The notes: generated by a model not told the origin, from the sequence alone. A stretch of 6,966 nucleotides of DNA from CAYOVG01 sp964407285 (GCA_964407285.1 CAYOVG010000364.1:1-6966); one strand, 5' to 3'; numbered from the stretch's first letter, positions 1 to 6,660 are shown. Numbers and translations: made by a program.

Positions 1-274
1 CGTCGGGGCTGAAGTGCACGGAATGGACAGGCCATGAGTGGCCCTCCAGCACGGCGACCTCCCTCGCCGATGCCGTATCCCATATCCTGACGGTGTGATC
101 CCCGCTTCCACTTGCCAGCAGCTTCCCGTCGGGGCTGAAGTGCACGGAACGGACAGGCCCTGAGTGTCCCTCCAGCACGGCGATCTGCCGTGCCGATGCC
201 GCATCCCATATCCTGATGGTATTATCCCAGCTTCCACTTGCCAGCAGCTTCCCGTCGGGGCTGAAGTGCACGGA
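1..274 (-). repeat. 126-bp tandem repeat encoding WD40 units
   Basis: The block beginning cgtcggggctgaagtgcacg occurs at 1, 127 and 253, exactly 126 bases (42 codons) apart. Units 1-126 and 127-252 differ at only about a dozen positions; the copy at 253 shares its first ~22 bases and then diverges at the edge of the array. On the minus strand each unit encodes one WD40 blade, with HFSPDGKLLASGS and IRIWD or VRIWD cores. The array runs off the window, so the total copy number is unknown. Confidence 0.93.
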
Positions 275-3200
275 AGTGACAATGCCTGAATGACCACATT
301 GGAGGACCGGCCGGAATGACGGCAGGGGCGCATCGGGCAGCCCAATGCCAAAGGACGCCACATCTCTCGCGCACGCATCCACATCGATCCTGGCCCTAAG
401 AAGGCCTGCACGCGAGAGGTCCGACCCCGAAGTAACGACTCCTTCCATATCTGCTGCCAGCAGATTGCAGGCACATAGATTTGCTTCCGTAAGATCGGTC
501 CCCCTCAAGACGCCATGCCTGAAACTCGCATGGTGAGCTTCAGTCCTGATGAGCCTTGCCCCTGAAAAGTCGGATCCATCGAAATCGGACCTTGAAATAT
601 CGGCCTCCTGCAGAGAACTATTCCGAAGGATCGCTTTCGTTAAAACGCACGCCCTCATGGAAGCGCCGTCCAGCACCGCTCCGGTCAAATCGATATGCGG
701 AAGCTCCAGGCGGTCCAGTCGGGCGCCCTGGAGGAAAACGGGGGAGGGCCGGAACCGGGAGAGCAACTTCCCCAACGCATCCGCATCATCGATCTCCCCA
801 CTGGCCGAATGCATGTAGCGAACGGTCCAGTAGAACATAACCAGCGCGTTTTCCGAGACCTGGTTCCGGTAAGGTCCCGAGAGTATCTTCCCGGAAATCT
901 CCGGCAGGAACTCCGGACCGGCGGTATGCGCCGAGATCCGGCTCAGGAAAAGAACGACCTCCTTGGAAAGCCGCCTGATATTCAGGCATTGCGCATCGCC
1001 GTCCTTCAGGCATCGGGCGAGACGCCTCGCAAGGAAGTATTCCATGAAGGAACGGTGGGCAAAGCCGTAATTGCCCGCATCGTCCCTGGTAAGGAACGAA
1101 GCGGTCCGGACCTCCGAGGACGCCAATTCCACATCGATCAGCCCCACCGAGGCTTTCCGCTCCTTCAGGTAGTCTTTCAATACCTCGCCGAGCAGGGAAA
1201 AGTGGAGCCGGTCCTCGTTCCGGTCCCAAAGCCTTTCGGCAATCTCCTCCACCAGCATCTCCCGCCCTTCGCGGGTAAGCTCCAGCCTCCAGTCGTCCCG
1301 GTCGATCCATGCCTGCACGTAGGCTGAGTAAAGGTCCACGGCCTGGATGTCGCCGCCCCTTTCCTTGATCGTCGGAAGCGACTTGACGATCATGTCCAGG
1401 AGCACCGGCCTGGAGGAGAGGTCCTTGAGGTTGTAGACCCGATTGATGGTATCCCGGGCGTCTTCCCAGGTTTCGGGGAGGACCTTTTCGAGATACGCCG
1501 TTATCTGGTTCTCGTTGAATTCCTGCAAATAACCCAGCGTGTAGCCCTCGCGTCCCTTGATCGCCTTGTAAAGCTCCGTGGAATACTCGGAAAGCCCCCT
1601 CTTTCCGGCTTTCAGCGTCTCCTCCGTCTCCACGCGGTCCCTGAAGTAATGGGTCCTGCAGGTGAGTATGATTTTCGCCCTGCCGGCGAAAGCCCGGTTG
1701 AGTTCCTGGAAATTCGCCATGGTGAGGGCTGCGCTGCTCTGCGTCGCCATTTCGTCGAAGCTGTCGAATATGAGAAGAATCTTTCCTTCTCTCAGGAGGT
1801 GCAGGACCGCCTGCGGAGAGACATTCATCCGGGCCGTTCTGTCGAAGTGATCGTAGATAATGTTTTCCAGGCTCAGCGCCTTCATGGCGTGCTTCAGGTT
1901 TATCAGGACCGGGATGCGGCCGTCCGTCAGGCTTCTTTCGCAATTCAGCGCAAGCTCGTGAGCCAGCCGGACCGTAAACGAGGTCTTCCCCGTTCCGTAG
2001 TCGCCGAGGAGGGTGAAAAAGCCGCCCGACGGCCCTTTGAGCCATTCCCTCACATAGCCGAGGAGCGGCTGAACTTTCCCGGTGTCCTCGACGATGACGT
2101 CCTGTTCGATGTAGTTCTTCTCCAGTTCCGTGCCCGCGTAGATGGTCTTTAAGTAAGAGAGATAGCGATCAAAATTGATGATGCCGTTCAGAAGCTCATC
2201 ATAAGTCTTCAGAGTGATCTTCAAATCCTTGGCATAATCCCTTGCCTCCTTCGTGAAACCCTGCATTCCTACAACGATGGCAAGGCACGGGGAGCACTCG
2301 CTTGTCTCCTCTGCGGCTCTCCGGATGCTCTCGGCTCGGTCCACGACATCTTTTCCGATGTTGTGCTCCCAATCTTTGCATTCCACGATGTAGTAACGGG
2401 TTTCCAATTGGGTCTTGAGGCTCAGAAGGATGTCCACCCGGCGACTGCCACCCACGTTTCGGTCCAACTCCACCTCATATCCCATAAGCCTGAAAACGTC
2501 GGCGGTCTTGCGCTCGAATTCCTTCGCCTTGTCAACAGCATGCGCCGTGCCCTGAACTTTCAGGGAAGGCAGATGGATATTCCCTGCGGCGCCCTTGTCG
2601 GCCCCAATGAGATTCAGTCTCTCATCTTCCAAAATCCGCGCAATTTCCCTGAACCCCGAACAGAACACCGCATCGTCCGGGTGCTCCGCAGCCCAGACGA
2701 TTTCGTCCAGGGCGACCTCCGGGTTATAGGGGATTTCGACTTGGGGGGAGAGGTTGTATTTCTTCCATTCTTCCAACCTGGCCTTCTTGAGTTGCCTTCT
2801 GTCCAGCGGGGCCAGGGATGCGGCAAGGTAAACCTTGAGGTCCCTGCCGCTACGAAGGTTCTTCATCAGTTCCCGACTGGCCAGCGTATTGTGCACATTC
2901 CTGGTGCCGCGCAGGTTCTGTCTTCCGTAACTGAATACCATGAACACCACTTCGGGAAGTTGAACGCAGCAGACCCCGCCGATGTCCGTATAGCCGGTGC
3001 GCGAGTCGATCAGAACAAAATCGGGATGATACTTGAGGAGTTCTTCCCGAATGAGTTCGAACAGCAAAAGCCCCGCCGTTTTTCCCTCACCGAAGAGTTC
3101 GCCCCATTCTATTGCATTGTATTTCCGGGGGTACTCCCCGGCATCGTCCAACCTGCCCGCCGTCAGGACACGAAGCCCGGGGTTGTCCTGATGGGTAACG

Positions 3201-3466
3201 AGATACGTGGAGAATCGGTCGGAATCCAGGGAACGGTGCTTTCTCTGCGTGAAATCCGCGGCAATATCCACAAAGCCGCCGTTGATTTTTCCAAGGCGCT
3301 CGAAGTAGGGGATGTTCTGCACTCCGGGAGCTTCGATATCCATGTCCCAGATGATGACGGATTTGCCTTGCTGAGTAAGCCACACAGCCGTATTTACCAG
3401 CGCCAGGGTCCGACCGACGCCGCCTTTGAACGAGTAAAACGTCGTGAAAAGGGTACCGTCAGCCAT
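1..3466 (-). CDS. ParA-like ATPase / Mrr-like nuclease / NACHT NTPase / pentapeptide / WD40 protein (C-terminus off window)
   Basis: One reading frame runs unbroken from ATG at 3466 to the window edge (1155 codons, no stop). Visible domains in order: residues 1-~270, ParA/MinD-like ATPase with variant P-loop KGGVGRT (14-20), WDMDIEAPG (40-48) and Walker B FVLID (150-154); ~312-430, Mrr-like restriction-endonuclease fold with D345, E362, K364 (VDILL and VECKDW) as a PD-(D/E)xK site; ~470-800, NACHT/STAND NTPase with Walker A GDYGTGKT (488-495), Walker B ILLIFDSFDE (D568, D571, E572) and a later FAHRSFMEYF motif (802-811); ~918-1040, pentapeptide repeats; from 1058, WD40 repeats of 42 residues. 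By family knowledge this is an NLR-like protein: the repeats would sense, NACHT would switch and oligomerise, and the nuclease would cut DNA. The N-terminal ATPase is an unusual addition. The start overlaps the preceding winged-helix gene and has an AGAGG ribosome site. Cytoplasmic; no signal peptide or membrane segment seen. Domain calls are firm, the defence role is inferred. Confidence 0.9.
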   Translation of the reverse strand, partial: MADGTLFTTFYSFKGGVGRTLALVNTAVWLTQQGKSVIIWDMDIEAPGVQNIPYFERLGKINGGFVDIAADFTQRKHRSLDSDRFSTYLVTHQDNPGLRVLTAGRLDDAGEYPRKYNAIEWGELFGEGKTAGLLLFELIREELLKYHPDFVLIDSRTGYTDIGGVCCVQLPEVVFMVFSYGRQNLRGTRNVHNTLASRELMKNLRSGRDLKVYLAASLAPLDRRQLKKARLEEWKKYNLSPQVEIPYNPEVALDEIVWAAEHPDDAVFCSGFREIARILEDERLNLIGADKGAAGNIHLPSLKVQGTAHAVDKAKEFERKTADVFRLMGYEVELDRNVGGSRRVDILLSLKTQLETRYYIVECKDWEHNIGKDVVDRAESIRRAAEETSECSPCLAIVVGMQGFTKEARDYAKDLKITLKTYDELLNGIINFDRYLSYLKTIYAGTELEKNYIEQDVIVEDTGKVQPLLGYVREWLKGPSGGFFTLLGDYGTGKTSFTVRLAHELALNCERSLTDGRIPVLINLKHAMKALSLENIIYDHFDRTARMNVSPQAVLHLLREGKILLIFDSFDEMATQSSAALTMANFQELNRAFAGRAKIILTCRTHYFRDRVETEETLKAGKRGLSEYSTELYKAIKGREGYTLGYLQEFNENQITAYLEKVLPETWEDARDTINRVYNLKDLSSRPVLLDMIVKSLPTIKERGGDIQAVDLYSAYVQAWIDRDDWRLELTREGREMLVEEIAERLWDRNEDRLHFSLLGEVLKDYLKERKASVGLIDVELASSEVRTASFLTRDDAGNYGFAHRSFMEYFLARRLARCLKDGDAQCLNIRRLSKEVVLFLSRISAHTAGPEFLPEISGKILSGPYRNQVSENALVMFYWTVRYMHSASGEIDDADALGKLLSRFRPSPVFLQGARLDRLELPHIDLTGAVLDGASMRACVLTKAILRNSSLQEADISRSDFDGSDFSGARLIRTEAHHASFRHGVLRGTDLTEANLCACNLLAADMEGVVTSGSDLSRAGLLRARIDVDACARDVASFGIGLPDAPLPSFRPVLQCGHSGIVTSVHFSPDGKLLASGSWDNTIRIWDAASARQIAVLEGHSGPVRSVHFSPDGKLLASGSGDHTVRIWDTASAREVAVLEGHSWPVHSVHFSPD

Positions 3467-4289
3467 TGTATGCAGCCTCTTGTGGCGCCGCTAATCCAAA
3501 CACTTCCTTGGGCGTGAGCAGTCCCATCATCCCGCCGATCAAATCCTTGAGCCTCCCATCATCTCTGAAACTCCCAAGGTCATCCTCATCGTGTTCCGCA
3601 GATTCGGAAGATACCGGCGGTATCTCGATGGGATCAACGGGTGCGTGGTTGCATTCGTGCGGGTCGGTTTCTTCTCCGGCATCCGGTCCGCTCTCCTTCG
3701 GTTTCTCGTCCTCCCGCTCAGCAAGAAAAAGCCACCCCCGAAAGCCCAGGCGAACTACGGTGACTCTATTGCCGCGTTCCCTGGAAATGAGATCTTCCTT
3801 TTCGAATTCCTTGAGCAGCTTGGACAGATTCTGATTGCTTATGTTCAGCTTCATTGCAAGGTCCTTTGGCCTTAATCCTTCACCGGACTCCTGCAACAAC
3901 GCAAGTAGCTCTTCCCCGTGTTTCCGCGAAAGGACAAAGTGCGCCAGGCTCGAGGGATCGTACTCTTCCAGGGCAAATTCGCAAAGATCGGAAATGTGCT
4001 CCCACCTGTGGATGAGGTAATCCCCCTGCTCCATGCATTTCAACCTGTCGCCTTTGCTGCTGTCGATGAACGCCAGCAGGGAATAGATGCAATCATTCAG
4101 ATCGTCGGCTGTCCCGCGCCGCACGATGGAGATCAATTTTGCATTCAGCATGACGTCAATGTCATGCAGTGCGTTCATGTCGCCCTCTTCAAGGAAGGAT
4201 GCGGCGTATTCCATAAGCGTTTTGACCGAATCCTCTCCGGTCATAGCCAATTGGAGCAACTGTGCGGATTTGCTGATTCCATCCGGCAT
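3459..4289 (-). CDS. Winged-helix (MarR-like) DNA-binding protein
   Basis: A 276-aa protein with a helical N-terminal part (~1-110) that I do not recognise. A winged helix-turn-helix follows at ~117-190: an LLALLQ helix, then PKDLAMKLNI and SNQNLSKLLKEFEKEDLI (recognition helix ~151-162), then a wing with ERGNRVTVVRL. Residues ~191-243 form an acidic, proline-containing linker likely to be disordered, and a short helical tail follows (~244-276). The start is supported by AAAGGA six bases upstream. The stop overlaps the ATG of the large ParA-NACHT gene by 8 bases, so the two products are probably made in step. It could be a transcriptional regulator of the cassette or an adaptor that tethers the large protein to DNA; ParA-like ATPases commonly work with a DNA-binding partner. 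The wHTH call is solid, the exact role is inference. Confidence 0.8.
   Translation of the reverse strand: MPDGISKSAQLLQLAMTGEDSVKTLMEYAASFLEEGDMNALHDIDVMLNAKLISIVRRGTADDLNDCIYSLLAFIDSSKGDRLKCMEQGDYLIHRWEHISDLCEFALEEYDPSSLAHFVLSRKHGEELLALLQESGEGLRPKDLAMKLNISNQNLSKLLKEFEKEDLISRERGNRVTVVRLGFRGWLFLAEREDEKPKESGPDAGEETDPHECNHAPVDPIEIPPVSSESAEHDEDDLGSFRDDGRLKDLIGGMMGLLTPKEVFGLAAPQEAAYNG
3476..3480 (-). promoter_or_regulatory. Ribosome binding site of the ParA-NACHT gene
   Basis: AGAGG on the minus strand ends 9 bases before the ATG at 3466. It lies inside the last codons of the winged-helix gene, which supports the chosen start and coupled translation. Confidence 0.6.
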
Positions 4290-4295
4290 AAGCCG

Positions 4296-4301
4296 TCCTT
4301 T
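4296..4301 (-). promoter_or_regulatory. Ribosome binding site of the winged-helix gene
   Basis: AAAGGA on the minus strand, six bases before the ATG at 4289; good spacing, supports that start. Confidence 0.65.
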
Positions 4302-4310
4302 CCCAGTTAA

Positions 4311-4328
4311 TTCAGCCTGGTTCAGCCT
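4311..4328 (-). promoter_or_regulatory. Direct repeat AGGCTGAA x2, possible operator
   Basis: The minus strand reads AGGCTGAACCAGGCTGAA: two perfect 8-base copies with a 10-base period, about one helix turn, just upstream of the winged-helix gene. Position and spacing suit a binding site for a regulator, possibly the winged-helix protein itself. A chance repeat cannot be excluded. Confidence 0.35.
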
Positions 4329-4388
4329 ATTTTACTTCGACAATTAATTTAATAATCATTTAATGTATCGTCCAATTCCCGAACAGCG

Positions 4389-5873
4389 TCAACAAAATTT
4401 TATTAACTTTTCATTAACTCTGAAACTCAGAATAAGCATTCTCGACTGACCGCAGGTCGCATCTACATGCCTGATTTTCGTGTCCGGGACGTAGCAAAAC
4501 GATGCTCCCTTCGAGCTAATGCCGTTTTCATTCTTTTCTGCCATGGTTCCGCTGTTGGCGACAAACGACGATGCCAGGCCGCATGATCCCAGCATCTGAG
4601 CTGTATCCCGAAACCTGCTCGCCTTGTGAGTCATGGCTGGAACCAGGAAAACATTGGCCCCGGAATTTCTGAATGCTTCGGCATGATCCTTGTGAAAAAA
4701 GTCGATACAAATGCAGACCGCCAGACGGCCGAGGGGAGTGTTCGCACACAAGAGCTTGTCGGATACGGAGATTCCCTCATGTCCGTCATTCTTGAACTCC
4801 TCAAAAATCGAAGCCATCTCAGGGATATTCTCGATGTCCCGACGGGAAAACGAAAACCGCTCCATCTTCCGGTGTGTCCACAGGATGTTGCCCCGGTGGT
4901 CCAAGATAGTGGAAACGTTGTGCGGGACCTGTTCGTCTCCATGTTGAGCGTTCTCATCCTCGCATTGATGAAAGCTGCCGGCCACCACCAGCAAAAGCCC
5001 TTCCTTGCCGGAGGATGCCGAAACCCTCTTGCGGTTTTCTCTCCGGAGCCGGTTCCTGGTAAACTCGATGAGCCCGGCATCAATCATCAATTCGGGTAAA
5101 ACGAGAACAGCCACATTCTCCCGGATGCAGGAATCGAGTATTTTTCCGAGTTGCTCTTCGGCATGGTCCGGATTCGCGACTTTTCTGAACCGAAAGAGAG
5201 TCCTCTCGTCGGCGTTGCCGATCCAAGGCTCCCGACTGACGCCGATATCGAACTCCATATCCGGCATAAATGCAGTAACCGCTATCCGGAAGGTCTCCTG
5301 TATTCTTCGCTTCAGATAGTTATTAGTTTTCTTGATTTGTCTGATTGGGATGAACGATACAGTCGGCTTGGATGCCTTGCCGGTGTTTATGATATGGATG
5401 AATTTGAATATGTTGGTAATATCTTCAGGGCTCGAACCCGATACAAGCCTTACGGGACTGGCAGCGCTATCATAAATTGGATTGGCGGGACGCTCCGTAA
5501 TGAGGATATTCTCTGCCGTTATGCTATCCAGCCGTTTCAGACGATTCAGGAAATTGGGAAGCAGGTATTCTCCCAAGGCTTTGAATGTAGACAGGAGAAG
5601 CAAGTTAGGATCAACACCATCGGAATGGCGTCGTATAATTTCTTTTAGTTTACCGGCAGCTCGGCCCCGATCGGAGGAATCAGGAAGCCTCTTTAATTGT
5701 CGCAAAATGTCGGTGGAAATCCTGTAGAACCGTCGCCTTATCTCTGAATCCGTATAGATAGGATCGGAAATGGCCTTGTATTCAGATTCGACCAGTTCGC
5801 ACAACTCTCCAAAGAGCTTCAACTGATCTCCGTCAATCAATTGCAGAACGCGTGGAACCGTAACCCGCGCCAT
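4389..5873 (-). CDS. Nitrilase-superfamily (carbon-nitrogen hydrolase) protein with unrecognised N-terminal domain
   Basis: A 494-aa protein. The C-terminal ~300 residues show the nitrilase/amidase fold: a first strand RIAVTAFMP (196-204), catalytic Glu in VLVLPELMIDAG (E261), catalytic Lys in LWTHRKMERF (K336) and nucleophile Cys in LAVCICIDFF (C389), followed by ANVFLVPAM. Family members hydrolyse non-peptide C-N bonds in amides or nitriles, or transfer the acyl group; the substrate here cannot be read from sequence. Single-domain nitrilases are usually ~260-330 aa, so the extra ~190 N-terminal, mostly helical residues are noteworthy; I recognise no domain there. No signal peptide or membrane segment is seen, which argues against an apolipoprotein N-acyltransferase. 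The start is fixed by GGAGGGG seven bases upstream. It is first of three co-oriented genes ending in the NACHT protein, and nitrilase domains are known in defence genes (fused to reverse transcriptase in DRT type 1), so a defence role is plausible but inferred. Confidence 0.87.
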   Translation of the reverse strand: MARVTVPRVLQLIDGDQLKLFGELCELVESEYKAISDPIYTDSEIRRRFYRISTDILRQLKRLPDSSDRGRAAGKLKEIIRRHSDGVDPNLLLLSTFKALGEYLLPNFLNRLKRLDSITAENILITERPANPIYDSAASPVRLVSGSSPEDITNIFKFIHIINTGKASKPTVSFIPIRQIKKTNNYLKRRIQETFRIAVTAFMPDMEFDIGVSREPWIGNADERTLFRFRKVANPDHAEEQLGKILDSCIRENVAVLVLPELMIDAGLIEFTRNRLRRENRKRVSASSGKEGLLLVVAGSFHQCEDENAQHGDEQVPHNVSTILDHRGNILWTHRKMERFSFSRRDIENIPEMASIFEEFKNDGHEGISVSDKLLCANTPLGRLAVCICIDFFHKDHAEAFRNSGANVFLVPAMTHKASRFRDTAQMLGSCGLASSFVANSGTMAEKNENGISSKGASFCYVPDTKIRHVDATCGQSRMLILSFRVNEKLIKFC

Positions 5874-5880
5874 TGCATGT

Positions 5881-5887
5881 CCCCTCC
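5881..5887 (-). promoter_or_regulatory. Ribosome binding site of the nitrilase gene
   Basis: GGAGGGG on the minus strand, seven bases before the ATG at 5873, a strong Shine-Dalgarno match that fixes this start over an out-of-frame ATG at 5878. Its GAGGGG can pair with CCCCTC (plus-strand 5903-5908) just upstream, across a 16-base loop. Confidence 0.7.
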
Positions 5888-5962
5888 AGTGAGCTATTTC
5901 GTGAGGGGCCTACTATTAGCACACTCTTCACTCCATTCCCATTCCTTTCTTGTGGCGGAATA

Positions 5963-6008
5963 ATAATCGCGACGCCTGCAGCCCGTATTACTTGTTTTGA
6001 ACGATTAT
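5963..6008. repeat. Spaced inverted repeat ATAATCG / CGATTAT
   Basis: Perfect 7-base arms at 5963-5969 and 6002-6008 with a 32-base spacer, within the nitrilase upstream region. It could be a pair of operator half-sites or a weak hairpin. It may also be chance, given the AT content. Confidence 0.3.
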
Positions 6009-6018
6009 CTACCAGTCC

Positions 6019-6660
6019 TCACAACGGCAGCACGTGATATGTCGTATAGGAGAAGAGCCCCACGATCAGCCAGAAGATGGCCATGAGCACGTCGCCGACG
6101 ATGAGGCCGACGAAAATGCGCCTGGCTTCCCGGTACTGCGTGATGCCCCCGTAGCGCAGGACCAGGACGTTGCAGAGCCAGCCCACGAGGTAGCTGAACC
6201 AGAGCAGGCGCATGGCGGAACTATACGTCGTAAGATAGCCGATGGGGTGGAGGGGCCACCAGATGAAGCGATGGTACCCGCCGATGAGAAAGGCCGTGAA
6301 GACCGCGCCGACCCCCGTGAAGATGATGCTCCACTGCTTCGGCCCTTCGGGATGGGTCAGGAGGTCGGAAACATTTTCGTACACCCTTCGGGTGCTTTCC
6401 ACCGCCCAGTCGTCGGGCAGGGACGAAATGCCGAACTTGTAGTAAAGCGCCAACATGGCGACGAAGGTGACCGGCAGGGAGATCACGACGGCCCCCACGA
6501 CGCCCGCCAGGAACCGTCCCATGGGCCTGCTTCCGTCGGCGAGCCTGGACGCGTGGAAGAGCGAGGGCAGAAGGGACTCCCGCATGTCCAGGAAGGGGCC
6601 GTGGAGGACGCGGCCACCCATGACGACGCCAAATACTCCCTGGGCAGCGTGCTCAACCAT
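6019..6660 (-). CDS. C-terminal fragment of a multipass membrane protein (DUF6784-like / oligopeptide-transporter-like)
   Basis: The frame is open for 213 aa, but only about residues 22-213 look genuine; the first ~20 are antisense to the trpB fragment, so ATG 6660 is probably not a natural start. From DMRESLLPS onward it reads as the end of a large integral membrane protein, with about four hydrophobic segments (~48-74, 110-129, 147-168, 182-206). Between them are conserved-looking loops: GYHRFIWWPLHPIGY, SAMRLLWFSYLVGW and VLRYGGITQYREARR. This resembles the C-terminal domain of DUF6784/DUF6785 membrane proteins, related to oligopeptide-transporter-like families and usually several times longer; that family name is from memory, not a search. 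The N-terminal membrane helices are missing, cut at ~6588-6600 where trpB sequence begins, so as it stands the product would not be a functional transporter. It is GC-rich, unlike the adjoining nitrilase gene, and probably belongs to the flanking chromosome rather than the cassette. Confidence 0.62.
   Translation of the reverse strand: MVEHAAQGVFGVVMGGRVLHGPFLDMRESLLPSLFHASRLADGSRPMGRFLAGVVGAVVISLPVTFVAMLALYYKFGISSLPDDWAVESTRRVYENVSDLLTHPEGPKQWSIIFTGVGAVFTAFLIGGYHRFIWWPLHPIGYLTTYSSAMRLLWFSYLVGWLCNVLVLRYGGITQYREARRIFVGLIVGDVLMAIFWLIVGLFSYTTYHVLPL
6585..6602. other. Junction between two truncated genes (membrane protein and trpB)
   Basis: To the left, minus-strand sequence codes for the membrane protein (DMRESLLPS). 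To the right, plus-strand sequence codes for TrpB (VEDAATHDD). Both lose their upstream part at the same place, within roughly 15 bases, and no insertion-sequence end, tRNA or repeat lies at the join. This marks a genomic rearrangement or an artificial joining of unrelated molecules. Confidence 0.6.

Larger units (their letters stand above)
4290..4388 (-). promoter_or_regulatory. AT-rich spacer, possible promoter for the winged-helix and NACHT genes
   Basis: This 99-base gap separates the nitrilase stop from the winged-helix start. It is much more AT-rich than the genes around it. On the minus strand TTGGAC (4375-4370) precedes TAAATT (4351-4346) by 18 bases, a weak -35/-10 match (3/6 and 4/6); TAAAAT, nearer the gene, is another -10 candidate without a good -35. 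I see no strong hairpin plus T-run after the nitrilase stop, so read-through from the nitrilase gene remains possible. Confidence 0.3.
5874..6018 (-). promoter_or_regulatory. Upstream region of the nitrilase cassette
   Basis: A 145-base non-coding gap between the membrane-protein stop and the nitrilase start. It must carry either the cassette promoter or read-through from the right. I found no convincing -35/-10 pair: TATTAT occurs on the minus strand near 5965 without a good -35. No clear terminator (GC hairpin plus T-run) follows the membrane-protein gene. It does contain the spaced inverted repeat listed separately. Confidence 0.3.

Noticed and set aside
1..274. CRISPR array or non-coding satellite
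   Set aside because: The 126-bp period is a multiple of three, units are contiguous without spacers, and each encodes a WD40 blade in frame.
695..1327. 210-aa plus-strand open frame
   Set aside because: Antisense to the NACHT C-terminal region and the start of the pentapeptide segment; no ribosome site or motif.
786..2045. 419-aa minus-strand open frame
   Set aside because: Overlaps the NACHT region of the large gene in another frame; low-complexity Arg/Gly/Pro-rich product with no motifs, a GC-driven shadow.
2363..3517. 384-aa plus-strand open frame
   Set aside because: Antisense to the ParA and nuclease domains, whose motifs are intact on the minus strand; no recognisable domain of its own.
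4389..5873. Apolipoprotein N-acyltransferase (Lnt)
   Set aside because: Shares the nitrilase fold, but the N-terminal membrane helices of Lnt are absent.
5874..6018. Rho-independent terminator after the membrane-protein gene
   Set aside because: No GC-rich stem followed by a T-run in the minus-strand orientation; the only inverted repeat is AT-rich with a 32-base spacer.
6598..6660. N-terminal ~20 residues of the 6019-6660 frame as part of a real membrane protein
   Set aside because: They are exactly antisense to well-conserved TrpB sequence, so the ATG at 6660 is a chance start.
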